A stretch of 64,000 bases of DNA from Vesta saturnalis (GCA_036346205.1 JARFJB010000002.1:1483501-1547500), one strand, 5' to 3'; positions 10,151 to 23,791 are shown, counted from the first letter of the stretch. Made by a program: numbers and translations. Notes: generated by a model from the sequence alone, not told the origin.

Positions 10151-11103
10151 CTGGAAAAGGTGTAGATGTCTATTAACCTCTGTCTGTAATGAAGTGTTAA
10201 ATGTCTATGTTTTCATAGATTATCGTTTTGCGTTTACAGTGTTGCCTTTTTTCGTAATGAACTTCTAAAAGGGGTTGCATAATAATCCTTAAAAAAATGT
10301 TATCAAAATTATTTCATTTCTTTTAATTTCCATTTTGTAGGTTGGAAGGTCGTGTAGTGTTCCACACCAGATATTTTTTACACGCCTTACAATTTATATT
10401 TAAAAGTTATTTTAAGCGTGATCCTTGTTTACTTTCATCTATTAAATTTCTTACCTTTAATAAAGGCACTCTTATTTTTTAGTGTATATTTCGGAATAAA
10501 ACAAGAACTTTTTCATAAGACGCCACGTATAGACATGACAAAAGCTTCATTAAAAGTTTTAACTTCAAAGGTATTCGTTCCTACATAAAAGCTTTATAAA
10601 AACAAACAAATTCATTAGCAAGGGCTAAATTTTAATAATATTAAGCACTCAATAAAGGAAGAAAGTTTCCTAAAATAATTTTATGAATACAAAATATTGA
10701 AAAAAGTATTTATTCACAATTAAGTTTAACTTTCCGTTATTAAATTTAATACGTATCTACATCGCATAATTATTTGGGATATCCAGTTTAAGATAACATT
10801 GATTAATGTAAAGCCATAGATAAGCATAACAATTTCCTTTTCATTTAAAGTGTGTAAATGTGTTATCATCAATCTGTTTTCAGTCGTCTCTACGTTCAAG
10901 ATGATCATTTATTGTGAAAATAATGCTTTAAAGCGATTCAATATCATTAATTTTCAGAGGTATTTTAATAATGATGCCAATTAATTATAACTCATATTTT
11001 TCAAAAAAGAGTCAAGATAAATAGAATTTATAAAGCAGTGATGACATGTGAAAAAGTATTCTCATAAATAGGTACATTAGTAATAATCATATTTGTGGAG
11101 CTT
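10151..11103. other. AT-rich spacer, no gene seen
   Basis: Only short chance frames. No motif, tRNA or repeat structure stands out. It ends at the left TIR of the next transposon. Confidence 0.5.
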
Positions 11104-13102
11104 GCGTGCAAAACCGGATATATCCACTACAAATTTTTGAGGAAATGATAAAAACGTCTCATGTGTTTGCTTTTAAAAAGCATATTTATATCGATGGGTT
11201 TATCTAACTGATTAATGTACACTATTTTGGAAAAAAAGTAAAAAAATCTGTTTTATTGGCAAAAAAACATTGGATATACCCGGTTTAGGACCAAAATTAA
11301 AAAAAAAAGGCAATTTCTAAAACATTTTAATGTTTTTATTGTTTTTCTCAAAATGAACAAAATATGGAAAAGCAAAACAAACTTTTTTTTGCTTTAAAAT
11401 AAACAAAAAAAATTACAAAATTAAATATGTATTGCAGCTTCTTCATGGAGGCAGCCACATAGCCTGTCTGCAACTTCTTGAGTTTCATTATTTTCTAAAC
11501 CGTTTTCCTTTCTTTTTTCTACACCCACTAACAAGTTTTTGTACCATAGAAGGTCTTCCCTGCATTGACATTCTTCCCCAAAATGCTCCTTCATCAAATG
11601 GCTTAAACTTTGTTTTTTCTTATCGGGTATAGAATTGCCTAATGGTAGCCTACTTAGCTGCATGTTGTATTCTAACTTTCCTTTCTTGATAAGAGAATCC
11701 CAGGTATTGCAAGACGAAGTAAAGCGGTAATATTCAAACGTCATTACTTTAATAGCAGTTTCATCTTTTCTATTGATAAATTTTTTCAAGCCAATTTTTT
11801 TGCACTCTGAAATTCCTTTTCCAGCCCTGTAATATCATATATTTGCCAGTCAGTACCATGTGATTTTACAGAACCTATTTTTGAATAAATTTCTACGTAT
11901 TTGTCATCGGATGTTATGACTGGATTTCTTTTCAAAATTTTCTCCCCCACCAAATGACCTGTCGGCAGGTAGGAAACTATATCCTCTGACTGGAAATGTT
12001 ATTATTACTTCTGTCACATTTTCTGGAGCCTTATTTTTAAGCCAATACATTAGGGTGTGAATGATGTGCGAGTTCTTATTCTGCCCTCCACAACCATCGC
12101 AGCATAATCTAATAAGGTTTATGTCTTCGTAATTTAAATTTTCAAGATGGTGCAATAACGCCGAACCGATTTGAACTGCCCCCCTTCCAACCAAATCTTC
12201 TTTGTATGAAGACATAGAAACGCAGCAAAAAGCATACCAATTAATTTGATGTGAATAAAAGGCATCTCCGATTGGTGTATGGGGTAGCGGCTGGACTTGT
12301 TGCAAGTCAAAACAGAAGGTAATACTGTTGTCGGAGTTTTCTTTGCTGAGTTCATAAAAAGTGTTGGCCCTTTTTCTGTGAATGCGGTACTCCATAATTA
12401 GGTTCTTTCTTTTCTCTAAATCTTTCTTATGTTTTATTTGCTCTTTCAGTCTTATGCAATTGGATCACACATCAGAGGCCGGGAATGAGAAGCCGATATT
12501 AAAATCATTCAAAAGATGCTTCTAAACATATCATAGCTGACTTGATCTTCTCGATTACATCCTCTGTTATACATTTTATGCAATTTTGCCACGAAAGATT
12601 TGCGGAAAGGTATATACGCTTGGACTTTTTCCTATAATAATGACTTTCCTTGCCTGGCAATTTTCCAATAAACTGTCGTACTTTTCGTTTTTTTGGTGCG
12701 GTTTTATGAGATACTGTATCACCACCTGTATTCTCCTTCGGTTTACGCTAATATCTTCTGCTTCCGTAACACAAATTGCAGTTTAAAACATTAAAACACT
12801 TGTTTTTTCAAATTTCTGGGACGATTGAAAACACGTGTTACATACCAACAACAACCGATACCGAACTAAAAAATTCAACCGATTCGAACAGACTTGCTGA
12901 TTGGGATATATCCGCTTTTGCTTACAAAATTTGGATATAACCGCTTTTACTCCAAATTTCCAACTGTACTTAACGATTTGAATGAGATATATCTCGTTTT
13001 GGTCACAAATGAATAGATGTATCGATAGATCTCACGATATACATCATAAAACCATAAAAACATGATTTTGTGTAAAAAGTGGATATGTCCGGTTTTGCAC
13101 GC
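11104..13102 (-). mobile_element. DNA transposon with 23-bp TIRs and a DUF7869-type gene
   Basis: The left end GCGTGCAAAACCGGATA (11104-11126) is the inverted copy of 13080-13102 with one mismatch in 23 bp. The internal 2.0 kb carries a single minus-strand gene of the DUF7869 type. Both ends contain extra copies of a GGATATA-CCG-like motif (near 11269, 12902, 12930, 12985), a likely transposase-binding array. I could not identify a convincing target-site duplication, so the outermost base is uncertain by a few nucleotides. Confidence 0.75.
11421..12780 (-). pseudogene. DUF7869-domain protein, candidate DDE-type transposase
   Basis: Reading right to left in several frames: a basic segment (KKRKVRQFIGKLPGKESHYY, about 12690-12630), RIYLSANLS, a cysteine-bearing segment (FNIGFSFPASDVCD, with a frameshift), then from ATG 12395 a 163-residue frame. 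That frame contains FCFDLQQVQPLP, AFYSHQINWYAFCCVSM, CCDGCGGQNKN and FPVRGYSFLPADRSFG. The C-terminal part (MKKFINRKDETAI onward, 11789-11421) is in a separate frame. Acids in FDLQQ, CDGCGG and PADR are spaced like an RNase H-fold triad; that they are catalytic is my inference. At least two breaks (near 11900 and 12510) suggest the copy is inactive, unless introns explain them. Confidence 0.7.
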
Positions 13103-14278
13103 GAAAATTATTTTTACTTTTCATTATAGTTATGAAGAAAACTTTGTTTACTCAGCCTAGTTTCCTCTTTTTGATTCCTTAATAATTAAGTACAGCAAAT
13201 AAAGTAGGAATCTGAAGACACAGATTGATTTCAAACCTGGGCACAGCAGTTTTGTTAATAGTTATTTAACCATCAAGTGTATTAATATGAACGATGAGAC
13301 ATTTTAACGTGTTTATGTTGTAACAAACTTCGAAGGTGTTGTTAACAATTCACCTCTAGGTAAGCAACTTAACGTGCATTTCGTGCAGCGTGTGTTGCAT
13401 ATCTAGTTGCATAAAACATGCATTTAATTATTTTAATTATAACTCATACGCATTTCGTTTGCACATTCAATTTCAGACATGTTCATGCGCAAAGACCTTT
13501 TGGGAGCGTCGTCTTTGTGCGATATTGAAAGGTAGTAGAGCACCCATTTTTGCTCTATTAATTATTTTTTATTAAAAGTGCTATAAATTTTATGGTGAGT
13601 TTATTTAAAATTATTTTACAATGTTTGAGACGTTTGCATTTCAGGCATTTTTTTTTACTATCACGTTTACTTTTTATTTTGACTTTAACTTCACCTTTTA
13701 CCGTTAATCCAATTTAAGGTATTAGTACGATTAATCAAAAGTGATTTAATCACCTGCGTTAATGGGCAGTGGAATCCCAAAGCCCCTTAATCCTGCAAAT
13801 TCATTAATTTGGGAATTATTAAGCATACAAATCTAGACTTATTTCAACCCTGAAGTAATATTACGCAACAATTGACATAAACGCTGACCCAGCTAGCAGC
13901 CGTTTCGTTATCTACAGTGTAACCAAGTATAAGGTATTCTGATTCCTTTAATTACTCATAATAATATTAATTATTCATTAGGTTATAACGTTACTAACAC
14001 TAGAATTAAGATATTTTAGTTTATAATTAAATATAGGTTGTGTAATAAAATTTGTTATTGTAGAAATTTTCTTTTACTTTATTGTATAATGGTTCGATTT
14101 TAAATCGAGCATATCTAGGTACATGAACCTGGCCCACTTTAATCTACGACTGAGCATAAGGCAGCAAATCTTCTATTTATTACACAAACTGTTAAGTAGC
14201 TAAAATGTGTAGTCATGGGTGTAGAAGTATAATTATGGAACCTTAAGCTTTTTACAACGTTTGTTATGAATATTTGAA
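13103..14278. other. Spacer, no gene seen
   Basis: AT-rich DNA without recognisable coding sequence. Short frames (for example 13390-13575) show no known motif. Confidence 0.5.
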
Positions 14279-14558
14279 ATGTCTCCTCCGATTGAGAATC
14301 CCACCGACTGTGAAATACGCGCTGTGATTCGTTTTCTTAGTGTTAAAAGCATGAAAGCGGCTGAAATCCCTCCTGAGAAAATGTTATGAGGGTCGAGATG
14401 GTACGAAAATGAACGAAAGCTTTTAAAGATGGCCGTACAAATGTGATTGATGAGGAACGAAGTGGGCGACCTTAAATCATCACTCACAACTGCATAAACT
14501 TGATGAAAAAGTGAGAGAACAGACGCTGTACGATTTTATCATTATCTAAAGAGATTCC

Positions 14559-14612
<54 letters not shown>

Positions 14613-15309
14613 GAAGTGTTCTTTATTAACTTTTGACGTTTAAATTATCGAAAGTTATGCTCACGCTGGGTACCGAAAATGCTGACTGAGGTGCATAAAA
14701 GCAAACGTTTAGCCAATTCTTTGACTTTGTTAGAGATGTACAGTGAGGAAGGCAAAGAGTTTCTAAAACCAAATTGTCACCGGCGATGAAACATGAGTGG
14801 CTTACATTACACCAGAATCACAGCAGCATTCAATATCACGTAATATCCAGCAAATTTCAGCCCGGAAAATAATGTATATTGTTTTGTGGGACAGGAAGCG
14901 TATGTTGCTTGAGGTGACACAATAAATTCTACGACTTATTGTGAGACCTTAAGAAAACTGGGCCGTGCAATTGAAGACAAAAGGCACGGCATGCTGAGTA
15001 AGGGAATCGTTTTGCTGCATGACAATGCCCGTCTACAATCAAACTCATCAACTGATCGAATCATTTGGCTGGAAACAACTTGGTCACCCTCCGTAAAGCC
15101 CCTATCTAGCGCCCAGTGACTACCTTGTGTTCCTACATTGAAAAATTTATCTGGGTGGTCAGCACCACCACAACGATAAATATAGCAAAACAACCGTGTT
15201 GCAATTGTTATATAACCATGCGGCAGATATCTACGAGGATGGTATTCAAAAGCTGGTTTCAAGATACGACAAGTGCCTTAATATTGGTGGGAATTATGTA
15301 GAGAAATAG
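14279..15309 (+). pseudogene. Mariner transposase, heavily decayed
   Basis: From ATG 14279 the plus strand encodes IENPTDCEIRAVIRFLSVKS and MKAAEIP (paired-like HTH of mariners). Later pieces in changing frames include VTGDET (first Asp, near 14780), ISARKIMYIVLWDRKR, a second-Asp block in the LLHDNAR style near 15020, ESFGWKQLGHPP, SPYLAPSDY (third Asp, D34D style) and a C-terminal YEDGIQKLVSRYDKCLNIG ending at TAG 15307. A TG microsatellite replaces part of the N-terminal linker (14563-14611). Many frameshifts and stops are present. Terminal repeats were not resolved. Confidence 0.85.
14563..14611. repeat. (TG)n microsatellite inside the mariner
   Basis: About 24 uninterrupted TG units. 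They expanded within a dead transposase gene, so they postdate its inactivation. Confidence 0.97.
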
Positions 15310-15544
15310 ATTAAAATACAGGATTTCATATAAAAATAAAATTATTAAGAAAAGTTTACTTGTTTTCCTTTTTATTTCAAAATTGTACTTACTTTAAAAA
15401 TACACATATTCGTTTTGTTTATTAAGAATCTAGAAAGCTAAAGAAGGTGAGGTCAAATGCTTTTGGAATAACTAAAGCGACTACAACTGTTTCAACGGAT
15501 GGTTCTAATGTATTACTTTAATACTGGATTACATATGAAAGGAG

Positions 15545-17705
15545 AGCACCTGTTCAATGACTCTGTCTAAAGTTATATTGGTGGTCACTAAGGAAATTGT
15601 TACATTCAAGGAAAGGAATTAGCTGTTGCTTGATGACTTTTTTCCGTAACTTTAGACAAAATAAAATTGATTGCAATTGGTTCTTTCTGGGAATAGGTTG
15701 CACATTTACAAACTTCCATGATGGAAGGAGATTCCACAAGAAGACATATGGATCGAGTACAGTTTAGATCAGACTGGTACTAGTTCGAGGGAACATTTCT
15801 TTAAGATAATAGCTGGGATACCTTCTGGACAAGTCGCCTTATTGAGATCAAGCCTGCTGATGATCGATTCTAGTAGCTTGTACTGGAAGCGAATTGGTTT
15901 CATAGCGTATGATAAATAGTTTACTAGGGGAACATTTTTTCCAGAATCATTACGAGTTTGATCCAGATCCGTTAAAGGATGTCATTGGAGGAAATGAAGA
16001 TGTCCCAAAGTTTTTAGTATGGTTTGTAAGGTATTAATGTTTTGGGAACACACTATACATAAATAAATTTATATGCCACTATACGTATAAATTGTATATA
16101 CAATTTTGATAGATATCGGCGTATGCGGATAAGAGAAGCATTCTTCCGGCGAACGCTAAGTATACTTTCGGCTAAGTTTCGTAATTTTCATTAGGATGGA
16201 TACTGTGGGCTAATTAGGAAAATAAAGAATGCTTGGCCGAAAACTAATTAACGATTCACCATTAATCTTGGAAATTTTCATTTAAAAATATAGTTTGAAT
16301 TGGTGACTAGTAAGGATAAAACTGGAGAAAACTAAATTACTCCTGTTTTTTAAGTATAATAAATTGGTTCCTTACTAAATTTAATTGCCAATTACCGGCT
16401 ACCAAATGAACAAATAAGTAAATATGTACACATTAGAAATTTGTACAAGCTGCGATTGGTTGGAATAAATAAATAACTAATTTTATTGTTATAGCTATAA
16501 TCTGTGTGGCGAATAAATGTCTGGCTTTATTTGTTGGAGATTATTGTGAATAATTGGATTTGTTGAATAATTTTTAATAAACTATTGTTGATTGGAAACT
16601 TTTTATTAAATTGCAATTGGCTATCTTCCTGAGGTTCGTAGTTACTGCAATTTAGATTATAAACTACGTGGCGCCCTGAACCCTTCGTTTTTTGGTAATA
16701 TAGAAATTTGGTTATTTAAAACCCACCCCTTCCCCTGAGCTTGTCTACCCCAAATTGTGCTACGTTACAGGTTCTAGCTTAAGATCAAAATTTACGACTG
16801 CATTTTCATTATTCAAACATTTTAGTTTTAAGTGATAGCACTTGTACAGGTATTTCTAGCCCCAACGTAGTTATTCCTGAGCGTTTTATTGGATTACTAT
16901 TTGGTACAAGATTCGTGTTTGAAAGATATCGAATCAGTACAAGCCTTATTGAATCAGGCTTGGTAACGAGAATGACCAATACGGTTTCGTTTTTTGGGAA
17001 TAAACAACTCTATGAGGATGACTTCGGTTACTGAAAGAACAATGCCCGAATACGAAGACGATTTAATAAAATATTCACGCCATGTGCAGGCTGCTAATAA
17101 ATCCTGTAGATCACTCCATTTAAATGACCTAAAACACCGCATAGCTCTATCTGTGTTGTGAACAGGGGAATTTAAAGCAGTAGAAATTGTTTCTGTTAGA
17201 CAATGGTCAGATGGTCCTAGTGGCAAAAGAACCGATGTTTCTTAAGCAAGTGATGTTTGAAAGATGTCTGGCAGATGTGGAATATGGTTAGGGTTATCAA
17301 GGATTCTAGTGAGTTGGGAAATTGCTTGAGTGAGATAACATGAATGCATTATTATTGTTGGTCGCCTTTATTTATTTCAGGAAAAGTACAAAACAATTTA
17401 TTTTCGATAAAAACAATATATTTTGTATACAGCAGGATGAAGCCAATTAGACTTAATAACATTGAAATCTCCCAGAACTGAGATAGAGTGGAAACTGAGA
17501 CGCTTTCAAAATAATCTAAGATGCCTTGAAAAATAATTCCATTGGAGACCTATACACGCAACAGTAGAATTTCACAAATTTAGGAGCAGAATGTGTGAAC
17601 CAAATCACGTAGAATTCTTTATTCTCTGAAAAAGAAAAGCTCGTGCAAATGTTGTCCTTGAGATACAAGTTAGAATTGAGATTGTATTGGGGGAATTGCA
17701 AGTCG
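15545..17705 (-). pseudogene. LINE ORF2 fragment (endonuclease plus start of RT), copy B, split by solo LTR
   Basis: The minus strand from about 17705 encodes AP-endonuclease pieces: APKFVKFYCCVYRSP (17600), VLGDFNVIKSNWL (17470), LPLGPSDHCL (17215), FRSFKWSDLQDLLAA and WREYF. A linker follows (FNKACTDSIS, ARNTCTSAI, about 16950-16830) down to 16774. Beyond the LTR (16025-16769) it resumes with TKNFGTS (16010) and RT blocks NVQPIPRK, LIPFLE and LSDHQYNFRQS, ending near 15545. Linker and RT match copy A (8017-9955) closely, including the junction KFWSLAKAISKNFG. Frameshifts and stops are numerous. Confidence 0.85.
16025..16769. mobile_element. Solo LTR (745 bp) with GGTT target duplication
   Basis: It starts TGTAAGG and ends CGTTACA, giving TG...CA ends with a near-perfect 7-bp inverted repeat. 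GGTT occurs immediately on both sides (16021-16024 and 16770-16773). Removing 745 bp plus one GGTT rejoins the antisense LINE linker with only about one base missing, which confirms insertion at this spot. Several AATAAA-like signals lie near 16460-16510. No internal gag-pol remains, so it formed by LTR-LTR recombination. Superfamily (Gypsy, Copia or BEL) cannot be assigned from this; a 4-bp duplication is compatible with Gypsy. Confidence 0.8.
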
Positions 17706-17779
17706 AGTGGTCGAATGAAAATGGATTAAAGATAAAAGATGGGCGACCGGAGGTCTTGACTGAGCTCAACCAATATTAA

Positions 17780-18430
17780 TGAGCTCATAGTAAGGATGGT
17801 AGTACCTCCCCGGTTGGCATGGGGTATATATGCCTCTTATACGCAAGATATTTTTAGAGCTGATGATCAAGATAGAGCCACAATTTTAATACTAATAGAT
17901 AATTTAAAAGCATTCCATACAATTGATCACCAGATATTATATTGGTACATCACACTCTGGTGTAGGTTAAAAAGTTACTTTTGTGGTTGTCAGAAATGCG
18001 TTAAATATGATGGTTAGCGTTTATCATTTGGTGATGTATTTTGATATGGTTCCTGAAGGGTCTTTTTGTATCATCTACTTTATATTATATACAAGTCCAA
18101 TCTACCGTCATCTTAAAAGCTTGTTTTAATGCGACGATGTATTAATTTCAAACTAAATAGTCGTGATATTGAAAACCTTTTTGAAACGCCATTCCAAGAC
18201 AACCTTTCCTATATACGTGATTTGCAAAACCAAAACATTAGGAAACATTGCGAAAGAGCACTTTAAACTATGCACGTAATCAAGTTGTGTTGCTTGTTAA
18301 AAAAATACAAAATCTAGGTTTGAATATTATCTACGAACTGCGTTTTTCAGAACATGTCCCCAAGTTAATGCAAATTATGTATGCTGTCTTAAAATCTATC
18401 TGTCTAAATAACGATTTTTTTAAAGAGTAG
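17780..18430 (+). pseudogene. LINE reverse transcriptase fragment, copy C
   Basis: The plus strand gives DQDRATILILIDNLKAFHTI (motif A; the second conserved Asp is His), CQKCVKYDG, a degraded PEGS/LYIIYKSN block (GVPQGS region, about 18050) and a thumb segment KSTLNYARN, NLGLNIIYELRFSEH and KLMQIMYAVLKSI up to the stop at 18430. The YADD region lies in a stretch with stops and is missing. Similar blocks occur in LINE D (41.1-42.3 kb), so the two are related families. Confidence 0.75.
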
Positions 18431-18654
18431 AATGGATCACTTTAGGCCCTTTAATATGTTTTTTCATAGTTTTTAATTATTTTTAATTGCTTTCTAATGG
18501 CATCTTGTTTTAATTGGATCTAATGAAACCTTTAAATCCATTTTTAATACACTTGCTTATCCAAATGTCATCTTTTGGATAAGTTTGTCGGCCCCTACCC
18601 TATGAATCTCCTATGAGGTTTGAATACCTCAAAAAAGTACAATATTTTGAAACT
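18431..18654. other. Spacer after LINE copy C
   Basis: Contains TTTTAAT-rich sequence and a TGGATAAG direct repeat near 18555-18580. No gene. Confidence 0.4.
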
Positions 18655-18845
18655 GGTTCATAATCTTGTGTGTTACATCTTGATTAAGAGTCTTGCTTTA
18701 GCGTCTTGTTCTAGCGTCTTCTGTGTACCTTTTTGGTTTTTCACCATCTTGTTTCGGTATTACGTCATCTTGTTGTGTTCCGTGCTCTGCCGTCTTGTTT
18801 CCGTATGCCTATGTGGATTTCAGCCATTTTGTTTTCGTGTGCTGT
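18655..18845 (+). repeat. Imperfect (CG/CA)TCTTGTTT repeat block
   Basis: A core TCTTG recurs at irregular 12-40-bp steps about nine times in 190 bp (for example AGCGTCTTG, CATCTTGTTTCG, CCGTCTTGTTTCC). The block is T/G-rich and unlike its surroundings. Confidence 0.5.
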
Positions 18846-19041
18846 TTTGATGCCTCACACAAACATACGTTAGTATATAGTTTCTAAACGTAACATATGG
18901 TATAAGTAGATTTTAACATGCCGCTTGCAGTTCAATATTGTAGTCTAATTTAAAACCTGGTTAGTTATGCAGTAATTGCACCTACGTAAGTAAAACCGTT
19001 CAAACGATACAAGGGGGGGAGGGGACTTTTGATTAGCACTG

Positions 19042-19043
19042 TA

Positions 19044-19127
<84 letters not shown>
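19042..19127. repeat. (TA)n microsatellite
   Basis: About 86 bp of TA with one TT interruption near 19050, just upstream of the maT element. Confidence 0.97.
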
Positions 19128-19130
<3 letters not shown>

Positions 19131-19273
19131 ACGTCGAACGGGATCCTAATATTACAAGCACAATTTTTGGAGCATTTGTGTTTAGTTAATATGTTTGTTA
19201 ATCATCCAGGAGTTTAAGTGAAACTAATAATTTAATCATTTGTCAAAAATATTTTCGTTTGTAATAGACTATA

Positions 19274-20573
19274 CAGGGGTCGGCACTCGAAGTGTTGACA
19301 ACTTTACGCTGATGTAGGAATAAAACGGCTTATCTCAGCGCGCTCATTTTTGACAAACGTCAGTCTGTTATGTTGTTTACAAGCCTACGGAAGCGTATCA
19401 TTTTACTACGCAGTAAAAAAAAATACCGAAATGGAATATAAACGCAACAGTGTTATTGCATTGTATTTGACTGGGAAATCTCAACCTGCCACAGTTCATG
19501 AACTACGATATTTATGTGTGAACAAAATGTTTGTGTATCGGACCATTACACGTTACAAGTATACTGGTAGCATCAAAAAACGACATGGAGGTGAACATCC
19601 AAACACAGCGACATCACGAGAAATGGTTCGAACGTTGAAAGGCAGAATTCAACGTAACTCGACAAAGCGCAGTCCAATTGGCGAAAAATCTCAATGTGTC
19701 AGCTTCGTAGCCATGGCGCGAATATGAAAAACAGAACTACGATTGAAGCCCTACAAAATACAAAAAGTGCAAGATTTAACACCTGCACAAAAGGCAGTTC
19801 GTCTAGCAAGAGCAAAGCCGTTAAAACACTTGCACGTTGGTAGCGAGCTTGAAAATTTGGTCTTTTCTGATGAAAAGATTTTTATGGTTCAGCAATATGT
19901 AAACAAACAAAACGATCGTGTATGGTTAGAGCGCAAATCAAGAGACAATTTAGAGCAGCGAATCGCTCTACGAAAGCAAACGCCTGCGTCAGTGATCGTT
20001 TGGGCCGCGATAACTGCCACAGGACGCTCACCACTCGTTTTCATTGAACAGGGCGTAAAGGTGAATCAACAAATTTACCATGAAAAGGTTTTAAACGATG
20101 CTTTGTTATCTTGGACACGTAAGAAATTCGGTAGAAACCATTGAACGTTTCAACAAGGGTCGGCATCATCCCATCAAGCTCGTGAAACCCAACGTTTTTT
20201 ACAAGGAAAGGTTACCAGCTTCATTTCTTCACAACATTGGCCACCATATTCCCCGGACTTGAACCCAATGGATTTTTCGATATGCTCCATTCTGAAGGTC
20301 AAAGTATCAACTAAAAAATATGAGACAGTCGACGCGTTAGAGATTGCTCTCCGCCAAGAATGGCTGAAAATACCATCAAACCACATTCGTGCAGCGTGTG
20401 AAGCTTTTCCGGACAGACTCGCTGCTATTATCCGCGCTAAAGGTGGACACATCGAACAATAACATATTTTTCGTTGAAATGTTTTTACGATGTACTGAAA
20501 TTTTTAAATAAAGAAAATTAAAATTGACAAAATTACAGCATTTTTAATTGGTAACACTTGGAGTGCCGACCCC
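19274..20573 (+). mobile_element. maT-like (DD37D) mariner element
   Basis: The left end CAGGGGTCGGCACTC and right end GAGTGCCGACCCC form inverted repeats of about 20 bp. TA lies just outside on each side (19272-19273; 20575-20576, with one extra base at the right). Length is about 1.3 kb with one plus-strand transposase frame. Few lesions suggest recent death. It lies between two TA/AT microsatellites. Confidence 0.9.
19431..20462 (+). pseudogene. maT-family mariner transposase, nearly intact frame
   Basis: One reading frame runs from ATG 19431 to the stop after 20459, interrupted only by two TGA codons (19725-19727 and 20142-20144, the latter at a position where the family has Trp). The N-terminal HTH holds YKRNSVIALYLTGKSQPAT. 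The first catalytic Asp is in VFSDEKIF. The second should be FQQD but reads FQQGSASS, so an Asp became Gly. The third is in the SPDLNPMDFS block. There are 37 residues between second and third positions, hence DD37D. The C-terminal RAKGGHIEQ is intact. The protein is inactive through two nonsense codons plus loss of a catalytic residue. Confidence 0.92.
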
Positions 20574-20656
20574 ATAAAGTTATAAATTATAAAGTAAAAC
20601 ATTTCAAAACCCTTTCGAATTTGAATCAATGAATTTTGTTCAATTAAAATATTTCC

Positions 20657-22582
<1,926 letters not shown>

Positions 22583-22654
22583 ATCTAGATAGTTTAGTCA
22601 GTAGAGCGGTACTCTAGCAAAGTCCATGTCGTAGGTTCAAATTCTACTCGAGGT
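22583..22654 (+). tRNA. tRNA-Tyr-like pseudogene or tRNA-derived fragment
   Basis: Seventy-two bases fold as a cloverleaf. The acceptor is ATCTAGA/TCGAGGT (one mismatch, one wobble), then the D arm GTTT...GAGC, anticodon stem GTACT/AGTCC (one mismatch) and T arm GTAGG/TCTAC with GGTTCAAAT as box B. The body resembles insect tRNA-Tyr (TAGAGCGGT and TCCAT segments), but the anticodon loop is CTAGCAA, not a Tyr loop, and box A is degraded (AGTTTAGTCAG). It is probably non-functional. A functional intron-containing tRNA is unlikely, since the loop is already complete without an insert. Confidence 0.45.
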
Positions 22655-23791
22655 AAACTTTATATTTATGTATTTAATAAAATTAATAACAATCTTTAAT
22701 TACATATTCACTTTTAACTCATTCGTTCATAACAAAACTTGTAATAATTATATTTCATGTGTTTGGGCAATACGCTGTCTGTTTATCTTAACTTTTTTTT
22801 AATTTTTTAATATATGTATAGTGTTTATAAATTGAGTACTATTTCTCTAAGTGTAAATACGAGTATTTTTGTCATCTTATACTTTTCTCACAACGTTGGT
22901 ATTGCTACGTCTATCCAAATTAGAAAGTTTAAATATTTGGTTTATATTAAAGTTATTGAGCGGTTTAGTTATTTTGCAGAAATTGTTAATTTACACAACT
23001 TTACATGGGCAACTTTTTAATTGTCTTCTCGTTTGATACAAGCTTTAATTTAATGAACAATGAGAATTTTTATTAGAGTATTTGCTATTCTGATTTTGGT
23101 GATAAGTTCATTTTAAACGGTGTTTTGAACTATATTGTCACGTAATTATAAAGTAAATTAGTTCAATAATCGGTCGTCCGGCTTATTTGCACGCCAGTGT
23201 TTGTTTTGAGACTTTTCGCAAATTATTTTAAGGGATTACAGACATCGACGTACTGACTGTGAGTTCATCATTTTACCTGGTTAGCGACAAAGGTAAGCAA
23301 GTTGGTTTTATTTGTTTGGGTTCGTAACTGAGTACTTTTCGCATATAGGTATTACGACCCCTTATTTCGACGTTTATTAAATTATAGGATTTGATAGGAT
23401 AGAAACTTTATAATATTTGATCACGTTCGATTTATATTGTGGTGACGTATTTTCATTTTAAATGGAATCATTAATTACCGTGTCGACCAGTTGTTTTTGG
23501 TTAGTTAAATTAATAACTTTACGTTGAAGTTTATCGAATTGTAGAGTGAGTTTTGAGTTTTATTACGCCATTTGGCGGATTTTGGATGAAGCTTAGGATT
23601 TTATTGAAGTTTAGGTGAACTTTGCGTAGAATTTTTGGAGTAGGACTTTGGATGAGGAGGGTGTGTTGTTTTAGTTTCCTATTAGGAGGATCTAGTTTAT
23701 GAGGTTTTCCCGCTATAAATGTATTTAACAGGTTGGGCCTTTGTGACATATTGACCTGATTTTTACTACTGAGTGCCCTTTCGGGGTGATC
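22655..23791. other. AT-rich spacer, no gene seen
   Basis: No convincing coding or RNA feature. The minus frame 23749-23531 is Pro/Lys-rich without a family match. Confidence 0.5.

Noticed and set aside
16668..16682. TGGCGCC sequence resembling a retrotransposon primer-binding site
   Set aside because: It lies inside the 745-bp unit that is bounded by TG...CA and GGTT duplications, about 100 bp from its end, so it is not positioned directly after an LTR.
19029..19217. Frame encoding an Ile-Tyr repeat
   Set aside because: Translation of the TA microsatellite.
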